A DNA stretch of 64,000 bases. It comes from CAVSUZ01 sp963791885 (GTDB lineage Bacteria; Pseudomonadota; Alphaproteobacteria; Acetobacterales; Acetobacteraceae). A program made the translations under genes and the position numbers. The stretch covers positions 1,364,001 through 1,428,000 of the forward strand of contig CAWBUL010000004.1 in assembly GCA_963791885.1 (NCBI GenBank), in the 5' to 3' direction. The notes beneath the pieces were generated by a model. It did not search any database, was not told the DNA's origin, and saw only the letters and a list, made by a program, of their open reading frames with translations. Shown here piece by piece: positions 43,200 through 51,346 of this stretch (its first letter is position 1; every line of letters begins with the position of its first letter).

Positions 43200-44792
43200 T
43201 CAGGAAATCCGTGGCAGCACTTCATAGGTATGGAACGGTGGCGGGGAGGACAGCGTCCATTCCAGCGTCGTCGCTCCCTCGCCCCAGTAATTCGCCGCCA
43301 CATGCTCCTTCGAGGTGAAGACGCAGTACACGACGTACAGGAACACCAGGAAGCCGGCGGCTGAGATGTAGGAGCCGATCGACGAGACGAAGTTCCAACC
43401 GGCAAACGCCTCGGGATAGTCCGGATAGCGCCGAGGCATCCCGGCGGCGCCCAGGAAGTGCTGGGGGAAGAAGGTCAGGTTCACGCCGATGAACGTCAGC
43501 CAGAAATGCACCTTGCCCCAGAATTCAGGATACGGATGGCCCGACATCTTGCCGATCCAGTAGTAGAAGCCGGCGAAGATTCCGAACACCGCGCCCAGCG
43601 ACAGCACGTAATGGAAGTGCGCCACCACGTAGTACGTGTTGTGCAGCACCTGATCGATGCCGGCATTGGCCAGGACCACGCCCGTCACGCCGCCCACGGT
43701 GAAGACGAAGATGAAGCCCACCGCCCATAGCATCGGCGTCGGGAATTCAATCGAACCGCCCCACATGGTCGCGATCCAGGAGAAGATTTTGATGCCGGTG
43801 GGCACCGCGATCACCAGCGTCGCCGCCATGAAGTAGGCGCGGGTATCAACGTCGATGCCTGAGACGAACATGTGGTGCGCCCACACCACGAAGCCGATCA
43901 CGCCGATCGCCACCATGGCGTAAGCCATACCGAGATAGCCGAACACCGCCTTCTTGCTGAAGGTCGACACCACATGGCTGATGATGCCGAACGCCGGCAG
44001 GATCATGATGTAAACTTCGGGATGACCGAAGAACCAGAACAGGTGCTGGAACAGCACGGGATCGCCGCCGCCGGCGGGATCGAAGAACGCCGTGCCGAAG
44101 TTGCGGTCGCAGATCAGCATGGTGATGGCACCAGCCAATACCGGGATCGCCAGCAACAGGAGGAATGCCGTCACCAGCATGGCCCAGATGAACAGCGGCA
44201 TCTTGTGCAGCGTCATCCCGGGCGCGCGCATGTTGAAGATCGTGGTGATGAAGTTGATCGCCCCGAGCAGGGAGCTGATACCGGCGAGGTGCAGAGCAAA
44301 CAGCGTGAAGTCCATGCCCGGCCCGGGCTCATAGGTTGACAGCGACAACGGCGGATACAGCGTCCAGCCGGTGCCCGATTCCGCCATCAGCAACCCGGTC
44401 ACGACCAGGCAATAGGCCGGCGGCAGCAGCCAGAAGCTGATATTGTTCAGCCGCGGGAACGCCATGTCCGGCGCGCCGATCATCAGCGGGATGAACCAGT
44501 TGCCGAATCCGCCGATCAGCGCCGGCATCACCGCAAAGAAGATCATCAGCAGCCCGTGCGCCGTGACGATCGTGTTCCACACCTGCCCGGTGGTGACGAT
44601 GTCGTTGTGTGGCACGATCAGTTGGGTGCGCATGATCTCCGACAGCACGGTGGCGGTGAACGCGCCCACGCCGGCGAAGATCAGGTACAGCGTGCCGATA
44701 TCCTTGTGGTTCGTGCTGCACAGCCAGCGGGTGAAGAAGCCCGGCTTGTGGTCGTGATGCGCGTGTGCGTCGTCATGCGTGGTGGCGGACAT
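43200..44792 (-). CDS. ctaD: Cytochrome c oxidase subunit I
   Basis: A 530-residue catalytic subunit with 12 helices that reduces O2 and pumps protons. Heme and CuB ligands are visible in TAHGLLMIFF, GHPEVYIMILP (with the Tyr crosslink region), HHMFVSG and the final HFHYVLS. Start ATG 44792 overlaps the ctaC stop (TGATG), giving MSATTHDDAHAHHDH; the frame upstream is a shadow of ctaC. The genes follow the usual order ctaC-ctaD-ctaB. Confidence 0.96.
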   Translation of the reverse strand: MSATTHDDAHAHHDHKPGFFTRWLCSTNHKDIGTLYLIFAGVGAFTATVLSEIMRTQLIVPHNDIVTTGQVWNTIVTAHGLLMIFFAVMPALIGGFGNWFIPLMIGAPDMAFPRLNNISFWLLPPAYCLVVTGLLMAESGTGWTLYPPLSLSTYEPGPGMDFTLFALHLAGISSLLGAINFITTIFNMRAPGMTLHKMPLFIWAMLVTAFLLLLAIPVLAGAITMLICDRNFGTAFFDPAGGGDPVLFQHLFWFFGHPEVYIMILPAFGIISHVVSTFSKKAVFGYLGMAYAMVAIGVIGFVVWAHHMFVSGIDVDTRAYFMAATLVIAVPTGIKIFSWIATMWGGSIEFPTPMLWAVGFIFVFTVGGVTGVVLANAGIDQVLHNTYYVVAHFHYVLSLGAVFGIFAGFYYWIGKMSGHPYPEFWGKVHFWLTFIGVNLTFFPQHFLGAAGMPRRYPDYPEAFAGWNFVSSIGSYISAAGFLVFLYVVYCVFTSKEHVAANYWGEGATTLEWTLSSPPPFHTYEVLPRIS

Positions 44793-45721
44793 CAGCGACT
44801 CTCCTGCTTGGCGGCGGCGAGCTTCAGCAGCCCGCCGGCAGCATTGTGCTCCATAGCATAATGCTCCGGGGGCGCGGCATCGGCCGCGAACTGCTTCTGG
44901 GCTTCCACGACCCAGGCTTGGAATTGCGCATCGGGCAGCGCCACCACGTCGATCGGCATCCGGCTGTGGTTGGTGCCGCAGATCTGGTTGCACTCACCGT
45001 AGTATCGCCCGGCCTCATCAATACGCACCCATGTCTCGATGGTGCGGCCCGGAATGGCATAGCGCTGCACGCCCAGCGACGGGATGAAGAAACTGTGGAT
45101 CACGTCGCTGCTGGTCGTCAGGATGCGGATGTTCTTTCCCACCGGCAGCACCAGCGGATTATCCGCCGTCAGCAGCCGAATGTCGCCCGGCTTCAGCTTG
45201 TCGTCAGAGACGATGTAGCTGGAGAAATCGAGACCCTTCTGGTCCGGATAGGTGTACTCCCAGTACCACTGGTGACCCGTCACCTTGATCGTCAGGTCCG
45301 GATTGTCCGTCCGGTCCTCGTAATACACCAGCCGAAAAGACGGAATCGCGATCAGCACCAGGATCAGGATGGGCACCACCGTCCACGTGACTTCCAGCAG
45401 CGTGTTGTGGCTCGCCTGTATCGGCACCGGGTTGCGCTTCGCATTATAGCGGAACATCACCCAGGCCAGCAGTCCAGCGACGAACGCGCTGATGACGACG
45501 ATGATCACCAGCACCAGGTGATTGAGGCTCACTATCTCGCTTTTCACCGGGCTGAACGGTGGCTGCAGGCCCATCTGCCAGTCACGCGGGGCGCCCAGGA
45601 CCGGCAGGTTCGGTATCTGCGTCTGTGCCAGGGCGGGATCCGCCGCCAGGATCGCCGTCCCGATCGCGGCCGCGACCCGTGCCGCCGTACGGCGGTCAGG
45701 AAATTCCTCGAGCCCTGTCAT
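44792..45721 (-). CDS. ctaC: Cytochrome c oxidase subunit II
   Basis: A 309-residue subunit that receives electrons from cytochrome c. In order: signal peptide ending near ALAQTQ, two membrane helices (about 65-90 and 105-130), then a cupredoxin domain with the CuA site CNQICGTNHSRM and the electron-entry aromatic motif GHQWYWEYTYP. The start at 45721 has GAAGAGG upstream; the earlier ATG gives an implausible extension. It is the first oxidase gene, 67 bases after a methyltransferase on the same strand. Confidence 0.95.
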   Translation of the reverse strand: MTGLEEFPDRRTAARVAAAIGTAILAADPALAQTQIPNLPVLGAPRDWQMGLQPPFSPVKSEIVSLNHLVLVIIVVISAFVAGLLAWVMFRYNAKRNPVPIQASHNTLLEVTWTVVPILILVLIAIPSFRLVYYEDRTDNPDLTIKVTGHQWYWEYTYPDQKGLDFSSYIVSDDKLKPGDIRLLTADNPLVLPVGKNIRILTTSSDVIHSFFIPSLGVQRYAIPGRTIETWVRIDEAGRYYGECNQICGTNHSRMPIDVVALPDAQFQAWVVEAQKQFAADAAPPEHYAMEHNAAGGLLKLAAAKQESR

Positions 45722-45788
45722 TCCTCTTCCGCGTTCCTTGTGCCGGCGCCTGTTTGCCGCATTCGCGTAGCGGAGGCGCCGCATCAGA

Positions 45789-46460
45789 TCAAGCGGGCAG
45801 GTTGCGCAGATACACCAAGCTCCAGATGCCAAGCGGCGAAAGCGGTGCCAGGCTAATGCGGTCCAGGTCCGCAGGGTCGAACAGCTCCCGAATCGAAAAG
45901 TCCGGATGCCACCCGAGTTGCCGAGCAAATGGTGCCATCGCGCGCTCCACCCACCATCGCGGCCCGCCCGCCGATGCAAAATGCCCGACGATGAAGATCT
46001 GCCCGCCGGGCCGCACCAGGCGCTTCATTTCCGCCATCAGCTTACGCGGATTCGGCACCACCGACGCCACGAACATCGCCACTGCGATGTCGAACGCGTT
46101 GTCTGGAAACGTCGTCGCCTCAGCATCCATCTCCAGCAGCGCCTCGACATGGGCGAGTTTCTGTTCCGCGACGCGCGCTCTTGCCCGTTCCAGCATGTCA
46201 GCCGAGAGATCGATGCCCGTCACGCGCTTCTCCGGCCGGTAGTGGGGCAACGCCAACCCGGTCCCCACGCCCATTTCCAGCACCCGTTGGCCCGGAAACT
46301 GATTGACCGCGTTGACCCCATGCCGGCGCGCGATCCCTGACACCTGTCCGAATATCGTATCGTAATGGCCAGCCCACCGCTTGTACGCGTTGCGCACTGC
46401 CGCTGCATCCAACGCGCGCGAGCTCGGACGAGGAGGAGGAGACTTCACGCTTTCGCTCAT
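45789..46460 (-). CDS. Class I SAM methyltransferase, PmtA-like (phosphatidylethanolamine N-methyltransferase type)
   Basis: A 223-residue methyltransferase. The SAM-binding motif VLEMGVGTGLALPHY (about 60-75) is followed by RVTGIDLSADMLERARARV and the acidic DMDA-type loop. The pattern YKRWAGHYDTIFGQV near the N-terminus and the Asp/Met-rich motif I match the soluble PmtA group that makes phosphatidylcholine in alphaproteobacteria. ATG 46460 overlaps the previous stop by four bases. Other small-molecule methyltransferases of this subclass cannot be excluded. Confidence 0.8.
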   Translation of the reverse strand: MSESVKSPPPRPSSRALDAAAVRNAYKRWAGHYDTIFGQVSGIARRHGVNAVNQFPGQRVLEMGVGTGLALPHYRPEKRVTGIDLSADMLERARARVAEQKLAHVEALLEMDAEATTFPDNAFDIAVAMFVASVVPNPRKLMAEMKRLVRPGGQIFIVGHFASAGGPRWWVERAMAPFARQLGWHPDFSIRELFDPADLDRISLAPLSPLGIWSLVYLRNLPA

Positions 46461-47356
46461 GCCGCCAAATTCTCCCGCGCCGACCGTCCCGGCAATGGCG
46501 CGGGCCGCTGGCCCGAAATCACCACCAATCCGCCGCCGGCGATCACCGCCGCTCCGGCCAGCATTGCCAGGTTCGGCAACTCCCCGAACAGCACCAGCCC
46601 ATACGTCACGGCGAAGATTAACCCACAATACCCCAGCGGCGCGATCACGCTCGCTGGCGCCCGTTCGTACGCCAGTACCAGCAGGTAATGCCCGAATCCG
46701 CCCAGCGCGCCTAGCAGCACCATCAGCCCGAGCGCAAGCCAGCCGGGCCATACCCAGACGAACGGCAGCGCCAGCGTGGTCCCCAGCGTCGCCCAGATCC
46801 CGGTGTGCAGGATCGTCGTCTGGGCCGAATCTCGCCCGGCCAGCTTGCGCGTCAGGATCTGATACACCGCGAACACGCAGGCGGAGGCGAAGGCATACAG
46901 CCCGGCGGGATTTGCCATCCCCGGTCCAGGTCGCACCACCGCCAGCACGCCGGCCATGCCCAGAGCCACGCCGGCCCACCGCCGCCATCCCACAGGCTCG
47001 TGCAGCCAAATCGCGGCGAGCGCCACCGTGATCACCGGGCCGACGAAATTGATTGCGGTGGCATCCGCCAGCGGAACACGCCGCAGCGCCAGCGCAAACA
47101 GCAGATTGCACAACGCCAGGCTGAGGCTGCGCACGATCTGCACGCCGGGAACCCGCGCCCGCCACGGCAACGGTCCACGGACCGCGCGCAAAGCCACCGC
47201 CATCACCAGCAGATGGAAGCCGAACCGCGCCCACATTACCTCAAGGGTTGGCAGCCCGGTAACGAGGAACTTCGTCACCGCGTCCATGCTGGAGAAGACA
47301 CCCACGGCGCCGAGATAGAGCGCGACGCCGCGCAACCGTGACGACCCGTCGCTCAT
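46457..47356 (-). CDS. EamA/DMT superfamily transporter
   Basis: A 299-residue inner-membrane protein with ten hydrophobic helices in two EamA repeats (about 8-140 and 150-285). Repeat one includes FSSMDAVTKFLV and DATAINFVGPVITVALAAIWLHE; repeat two includes ASVIAPLGYCGLIFAVTYGLVLFGE. Substrate unknown; relatives export amino acids, metabolites or riboflavin. It is coupled by ATGA to the PmtA-like gene. A structured repeat lies immediately upstream. Confidence 0.88.
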   Translation of the reverse strand: MSDGSSRLRGVALYLGAVGVFSSMDAVTKFLVTGLPTLEVMWARFGFHLLVMAVALRAVRGPLPWRARVPGVQIVRSLSLALCNLLFALALRRVPLADATAINFVGPVITVALAAIWLHEPVGWRRWAGVALGMAGVLAVVRPGPGMANPAGLYAFASACVFAVYQILTRKLAGRDSAQTTILHTGIWATLGTTLALPFVWVWPGWLALGLMVLLGALGGFGHYLLVLAYERAPASVIAPLGYCGLIFAVTYGLVLFGELPNLAMLAGAAVIAGGGLVVISGQRPAPLPGRSARENLAA

Positions 47357-47370
47357 GGCGGCGGGAGCAA

Positions 47371-47472
47371 GTAAACCCAGGTTCCGAGGGAACCCGGGTT
47401 TACCGCGCGCAGGGTTGATGTGGCGGCTGCGCGCGAAACAAGACTCAACCCAACTTCCTCCGGAAGTTGGGT
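47371..47472 (+). repeat. Structured dispersed repeat, copy A
   Basis: Three stem-loops in a row. A 15-bp flanking hairpin spans 47371-47403 with one G-T mismatch. A conserved central stem-loop spans 47404-47435, with arms CGCGCGCAG/CTGCGCGCG around the 14-base loop GGTTGATGTGGCGG. A second flanking hairpin spans 47448-47472. The central part recurs at 49375-49406 and 50039-50068 in the same orientation. It fills most of the gap between cspA and the EamA gene. Confidence 0.6.
47448..47472 (-). terminator. Probable cspA terminator hairpin
   Basis: ACCCAACTTCC-TCC-GGAAGTTGGGT is a perfect 11-bp stem 8 bases after the cspA stop. On the minus strand it is followed by TTGAGTCTTGTTTC, a moderately T-rich tail. 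It also forms the right-hand flanking hairpin of structured repeat copy A. Confidence 0.6.
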
Positions 47473-47480
47473 ATCGTGCG

Positions 47481-47690
47481 TTACTCGCCGCGCGAGATGT
47501 TCACCGCGGCCGCACGTCCGTTCTGCTGCTGCTCGATCTCGAAATCGACCTTCTGACCCTCGTTCAGGGTCCGAAAGCCGGCCTTCTGGACCGCGCTGAT
47601 ATGGACGAATATGTCTTTCCCCCCCGTCTCCGGAGCAATGAAGCCATATCCCTTGGTCGGATTGAACCACTTGACGGTGCCCTTCGGCAT
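47481..47690 (-). CDS. cspA: Cold-shock protein, CspA family
   Basis: A 69-residue single cold-shock domain that binds single-stranded RNA or DNA and melts RNA structure. RNP1 appears as KGYGFIAP and RNP2 as DIFVHISAV. The start MPKGTVKWFNPTKG is canonical. The upstream Shine-Dalgarno is weak (AAAGG). Its divergent upstream region of 193 bases, shared with the SMP-30 gene, shows no clear cold-box but could encode a long 5' leader. It is followed by a strong hairpin terminator. Confidence 0.95.
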   Translation of the reverse strand: MPKGTVKWFNPTKGYGFIAPETGGKDIFVHISAVQKAGFRTLNEGQKVDFEIEQQQNGRAAAVNISRGE

Positions 47691-47883
47691 CGACGTGTCG
47701 CCTTTCTTGTCTTGCGAATCCCTGCACCTGCAACAGCGCAGGCAATTCTTTGTTCTTCCCCTCGGTGCACACGCCGCCGCTTCGGAACGACAGCGTGCCC
47801 ACCGACCCGAAACGATACGCGTGGCCGCCAGAACCCGCAATGCTATCCAACCTGACTGATCCCATCCGACGGAGAAGCCGAGC

Positions 47884-48774
47884 ATGAGCGATATCGAACC
47901 GCTGCTGCCGCAAGGCGTGCTGAATGGTGAGTCACCACTGTGGAGCCCCACTGCGGGCCGGCTGTGGTGGGTGGATGTGCGTGGCGCCGCGCTGCACCAA
48001 TTCGATCCGGCAACTGGAACCGATCAGGCGTGGGAGATGCCGGGTTGGATTGGCGCCTGCTACCTGACCGATAGTGGTGTCGCGGTCACGCCGCGCGGCG
48101 GCCTTCACCTGTTCAATCCGGCAGACGGCACACTGAGTTTTGTCGCAGGGCCACCCTATGATGCACGTCGTTTCACTTTCAACGATGGTCGTTGCGACCG
48201 TTCCGGTCGCCTCTTTGCCGGGCCCATGCTCGTAGCCCTACCGCCGGAGAGCCCCAACGGCCCGAACGGCATGCCGCTGTGGCGCTACGATGGCGCAGGG
48301 CGCTGGACGCCGCTGACGGATCCTGTTCGCACGTCCAACGGACTTGCCTGGAGTCCGGACAGCAAAGTCATGTACCACGCCGACACACGGCAAAAGACCG
48401 TCTGGGCCTATGACTATGACCCGGCCACAGGCAACGTCGCCAACAAACGGACATTCGCGGTGGTGGACATCCCGGGCGCATCAGGCCCCGACGGCGCTAC
48501 GGTTGACCGGGACGGCTTCTACTGGGTCGCCGTGTTCGGCGGCGGCTGCGTCCTGCGCTTCGACCCGGCAGGAACGCTCGAGCGCAAGCTCGACACCCCA
48601 TGCCGATATCCCACCATGCCGGCTTTCGGCGGGGCGGGGTTCGATACGCTCTACATCACCTCCGCCAACCACCCGCTGTCCGACACCGAGAAAAAAGCCC
48701 GGCCGAATGAAGGCAACCTGTTTCGCATGCCCGCTCCGGTACCCGGGCTGCCGGAGGCGATCTTTCGGCCCTGA
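47884..48774 (+). CDS. SMP-30/gluconolaconase/LRE family beta-propeller hydrolase
   Basis: A 296-residue six-bladed propeller of the gluconolactonase/regucalcin family, which hydrolyses sugar or other lactones using a Ca2+ or Zn2+ ion. Metal and substrate residues are recognisable as Glu in NGESPLWSP (residue about 17), Asn in RTSNGLAWSPD (about 150) and Asp in GPDGATVDRDG (about 200). Start ATG 47884 follows a purine-rich GGAGAAGC. It precedes the ThDP decarboxylase pair by 45 bases, so all three may serve one sugar or organic-acid route. Confidence 0.88.
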   Translation: MSDIEPLLPQGVLNGESPLWSPTAGRLWWVDVRGAALHQFDPATGTDQAWEMPGWIGACYLTDSGVAVTPRGGLHLFNPADGTLSFVAGPPYDARRFTFNDGRCDRSGRLFAGPMLVALPPESPNGPNGMPLWRYDGAGRWTPLTDPVRTSNGLAWSPDSKVMYHADTRQKTVWAYDYDPATGNVANKRTFAVVDIPGASGPDGATVDRDGFYWVAVFGGGCVLRFDPAGTLERKLDTPCRYPTMPAFGGAGFDTLYITSANHPLSDTEKKARPNEGNLFRMPAPVPGLPEAIFRP

Positions 48775-48819
48775 CGGCCCCGTGGCATTCTGAAAGCCAC
48801 ATCACGGGACCCTCGAACG

Positions 48820-49335
48820 ATGGCAGACACTTGGCAGGCGGCGGTCTACGCCGCGCTGAAGGCCGCTGACGTGCGCCAGATCGGCTACGTGCCGGATGCC
48901 GGCCATTCGCACCTGATCAACGCCGCCGAGACCGATCCGGACATGGACGCCATCGTTCTGACCACCGAGGAAGAGGGCGTCGCCCTTGCCGCCGGTGCCT
49001 GGCTCGGCGGTCAGCGTGCCGCCCTGCTCATGCAATCCTCCGGCGTCGGCAACACCATCAACATGCTCTCGCTGCCGGCCACCTGCCGCATGCCGTTCTT
49101 CACTCTCATCACCATGCGCGGCGAGTGGGCCGAGTTCAATCCATGGCAGGTGCCCATGGGGAGTGCCACGCCCGCCGTCCTTGCCGCCATGGGCGTGCAT
49201 GTCCGCCGGGCCGATCACGCCGAGGACGTCGCCGAGATCGTTGCGGCCTCCGCCGCGCTCGCCTTCGACAGCGCCATCTCCGTCGCCGTGCTGTTCTCCC
49301 AGCGCCTGATCGGCGCCAAGGTGTTCGTGAAATGA
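48820..49335 (+). CDS. ThDP-dependent decarboxylase, alpha (PYR-domain) subunit, ComD-like
   Basis: A 171-residue stand-alone pyrimidine-binding domain of the split sulfopyruvate/phosphonopyruvate decarboxylase type. TTEEEGVALAAGAWLGGQRAALLMQSSGVGN (about 48-78) carries the glutamate that activates thiamin diphosphate. The other half of the active site is supplied by the following gene. Substrate (sulfopyruvate, phosphonopyruvate or another 2-oxoacid) cannot be decided from sequence. The gap to the partner gene is 112 bases and holds a structured repeat. Confidence 0.85.
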   Translation: MADTWQAAVYAALKAADVRQIGYVPDAGHSHLINAAETDPDMDAIVLTTEEEGVALAAGAWLGGQRAALLMQSSGVGNTINMLSLPATCRMPFFTLITMRGEWAEFNPWQVPMGSATPAVLAAMGVHVRRADHAEDVAEIVAASAALAFDSAISVAVLFSQRLIGAKVFVK

Positions 49336-49450
49336 CACCGCGCAGCATAAGGCTCTTGTCATGCGGAGCGGTGTCGCGCGCAGGGTTGGTGTGGCGGCTG
49401 CGCGCGAAGCCGAAGAGTCATACCGGTCAGCCGAAAGGCTGGGCGGTATG
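49334..49450 (+). promoter_or_regulatory. Structured repeat, copy B, folding over the next start codon
   Basis: Three hairpins lie between the two decarboxylase genes. The first (49334-49375, arms GACACCGC/GCGGTGTC with an inner GCAT/ATGC stem) begins in the alpha-subunit stop codon. The conserved central stem is 49375-49406 with loop GGTTGGTGTGGCGG. The last (49419-49450) has CATACCG and CAGCC paired with GGCTG and CGGTATG across a GAAA tetraloop. The final ATG is the beta-subunit start codon, so translation should depend on opening this hairpin. The structure is read from sequence; the control is inferred. Confidence 0.55.
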
Positions 49451-50017
49451 AATAACCAACTCGACCGCCGCGCCGTCGTGGCCGAACTCCTCCGCGATCC
49501 CTCCGACGTGCTCGTCGTCGCCGGCCTCGGCGCCGCCGCCTACGACTTGGCCGCCGCCGGGGACCGGCCGCTCAACTTCTACTTATGGGGTGCCATGGGC
49601 GGAGCCGCGATGATCGGCCTCGGCCTCGCCAGGGCGCAGCCAAACCGCCGTGTGTTGGTCATCACCGGCGACGGCGAGATGCTGATGGGGATGGGCGCGC
49701 TTGCAACCATCACCGCTGCCGGCGCCACCAACCTCGCGATCGCGGTACTGGACAATGGCCAGTACGGCGAAACCGGCGCCCAGGCGAGCCACACCCAGCG
49801 CGGCGCCGACCTTGTCGGCATCGCCGCTGCCTGCGGTTGGCCCGCCACGCACGCCACGACCATGGAGGAGGTGAGGGGGCTCAGGCCGCGTCTGCGGCAG
49901 GAAAAGCTGTTCGCCCTGATCGGCGTTTCGCCCGAGGAAAAGCCGCGGTTTCTGCCACCCAAAGACGGCGCCTGGCTCACCACCCGCTTCCGCGCTGCCC
50001 TCGGTCTGCCGGCATAA
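49448..50017 (+). CDS. ThDP-dependent decarboxylase, beta (PP-domain) subunit, ComE-like
   Basis: A 189-residue stand-alone diphosphate-binding domain. The ThDP motif starts at GDGEMLMGMGALATITAAG (about 77-95) and ends with the Mg2+ ligand in VLDNGQYGETGAQ (about 105-117). FYLWGAMGGAAMIGLGLA precedes it. It pairs with the alpha gene to make one enzyme. ATG 49448 is chosen because it starts the conserved N-terminal NRRAVV-like NQLDRRAVVAELL. This ATG is base-paired in a predicted hairpin. Confidence 0.88.
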   Translation: MNNQLDRRAVVAELLRDPSDVLVVAGLGAAAYDLAAAGDRPLNFYLWGAMGGAAMIGLGLARAQPNRRVLVITGDGEMLMGMGALATITAAGATNLAIAVLDNGQYGETGAQASHTQRGADLVGIAAACGWPATHATTMEEVRGLRPRLRQEKLFALIGVSPEEKPRFLPPKDGAWLTTRFRAALGLPA

Positions 50018-50088
50018 GGCCGCAGGGCCGACCGGCCTGCGCGCGGGCTTGGTGGGGCGGCCGCGCGCCAAGTCAAGTGTAACAACAC
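50017..50088 (+). repeat. Structured dispersed repeat, copy C
   Basis: After the beta-subunit stop come a small hairpin AGGCCG/CGGCCT (50017-50038), the central stem GCGCGCGG/CCGCGCGC (50039-50068) around the 14-base loop GCTTGGTGGGGCGG, and a short hairpin GTGT-AACA-ACAC (50077-50088). Compared with copies A and B the last stem pair changed from A-T to G-C on both arms, a compensatory change. The remaining bases to the adaptor gene at 50195 show nothing else clear. Confidence 0.6.
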
Positions 50089-50194
50089 GTCTCGGCGGTT
50101 GGCGGCCGGGTCTGAGAGCGCTAATTACACTGGCGTAGACGCCCGGCATCTGCAAAATGTCAACGGGGGCGTACTTCTGAGAGGATCACGTCGG

Positions 50195-51322
50195 GTGAAC
50201 ATAGGGGGCGGTCTGCGCGCGGGCGCGGCCATTATTGCGGTGGGTGCCATCACGGTGTGGCTCGCGACAACGCCGCGCGCCCAGACCCCGCCGCCTACCT
50301 CTGCGCTCGCGGGTGTTCCTGTCACGGCCGTCCTCGCCACCGCCCGTGACGTTCCCAATGAAGTCACCGGCATCGGTACCGTTCAGGCCTATAATTCCGT
50401 CTTGGTTCGCACCCGCGTGGACGGCACGCTCATGAAAGTCCCGGTCACCGAGGGTCAGACCGTCAAACCGGGCGACGTCGTCGCCGTAGTCGATCCGCGC
50501 CCCTATCAGGCCGCGCTCGACATGGCCATGGCCAAGAAGCAGCAGGATGAGGCGGCCCTCTCAAGCGCAAAGTCCGACCTGGCCCGCACTGCTTCCCTGA
50601 TGAAGCAGGATTTTGCCTCTCGCCAGCTCTATGACCAGCAGGGGTCGAAGGCGGACCAACTGGTCGCCCAGATCGCCGGGGACCAGGCCGCGATCGAGGC
50701 GGCGCAGCTCAACCTAAGCTACGCTTATATCACCTCGCCCATCCCAGGCCGCGTCGGCCTGCGCCAGATGGATCCCGGCAACATCGTCCACGCCGCGGAT
50801 AACAACGGCATCGTCACCATCACCCAGGACCAGCCGATCAGCGTCGTCTTCACCCTGCCGCAGGACAGCCTTTCTTCAATCATGCGTGCCCTTCAGAACG
50901 GGGAGAAGCTCGAGGTCGTCGCCAATTCAGGCGATGACAAAACGAAGCTCGACGCCGGCACGCTGCTCACGCCGGACAATTCCATCGATCCGGCCACCGG
51001 CACGTTCAAGTTGAAGGCTGACTTTCCCAATACCAAGAATACTCTTTGGCCCGGACAGTTCGTTAACGCGCATCTGGTTCTCGGCATTGAGCACAACGTG
51101 CTCGCCATCCCGCGCGAAGCGGTACAGCACGGTCCCGACGGCCTCTACGTCTATGCCGTCCAGCCGGACTCAACCGTACAGCGTGAGGCGGTAACGATCG
51201 AGACGCATGGGGACGTCGCCGTGATCACCTCCGGCCTCAAAGCGGGTGAGCAGGTGGTGCTGCAAGGGCAGTCGAGGCTGGATAATGGGATGCGGGTGAC
51301 GGTGGAGAAGCCCCAGGCATGA
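50195..51322 (+). CDS. RND efflux periplasmic adaptor (HlyD/MdtA-like)
   Basis: A 375-residue membrane fusion protein linking an RND pump to an outer-membrane channel. In order: N-terminal anchor (AGAAIIAVGAITVWLATT), first lipoyl half with VRTRVDGTLMKVPVTEGQTVKPGD, a coiled-coil hairpin (about 110-180, MAKKQQDEAALSSAKSDLART), second lipoyl half with YAYITSPIPGRVGLRQMDPGNIV, then beta-barrel and MP domains. GTG 50195 gives a sensible signal-anchor; the frame open to 50099 adds a non-conserved stretch. It heads the operon adaptor-RND1-Rieske-RND2. Confidence 0.92.
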   Translation: MNIGGGLRAGAAIIAVGAITVWLATTPRAQTPPPTSALAGVPVTAVLATARDVPNEVTGIGTVQAYNSVLVRTRVDGTLMKVPVTEGQTVKPGDVVAVVDPRPYQAALDMAMAKKQQDEAALSSAKSDLARTASLMKQDFASRQLYDQQGSKADQLVAQIAGDQAAIEAAQLNLSYAYITSPIPGRVGLRQMDPGNIVHAADNNGIVTITQDQPISVVFTLPQDSLSSIMRALQNGEKLEVVANSGDDKTKLDAGTLLTPDNSIDPATGTFKLKADFPNTKNTLWPGQFVNAHLVLGIEHNVLAIPREAVQHGPDGLYVYAVQPDSTVQREAVTIETHGDVAVITSGLKAGEQVVLQGQSRLDNGMRVTVEKPQA

Positions 51323-51345
51323 ACGTAAGCCCATGAACGTAAGCC
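51318..51345 (+). repeat. 14-base tandem duplication in the adaptor-RND1 junction
   Basis: CATGAACGTAAGCC occurs twice head to tail (51318-51331 and 51332-51345), directly before CATGAG, which carries the RND1 start. The first copy includes the adaptor stop codon. Each unit supplies an ATG out of frame with RND1. It looks like a slippage duplication. Confidence 0.8.
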
Positions 51346-51346
51346 C

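Noticed and set aside
47371..50088. Short frames translating the repeat as RAGL-WRLRAK-type peptides
   Set aside because: The similarity between these peptides comes from the repeated stem-loop DNA. No ribosome binding sites or full-length conservation support coding.
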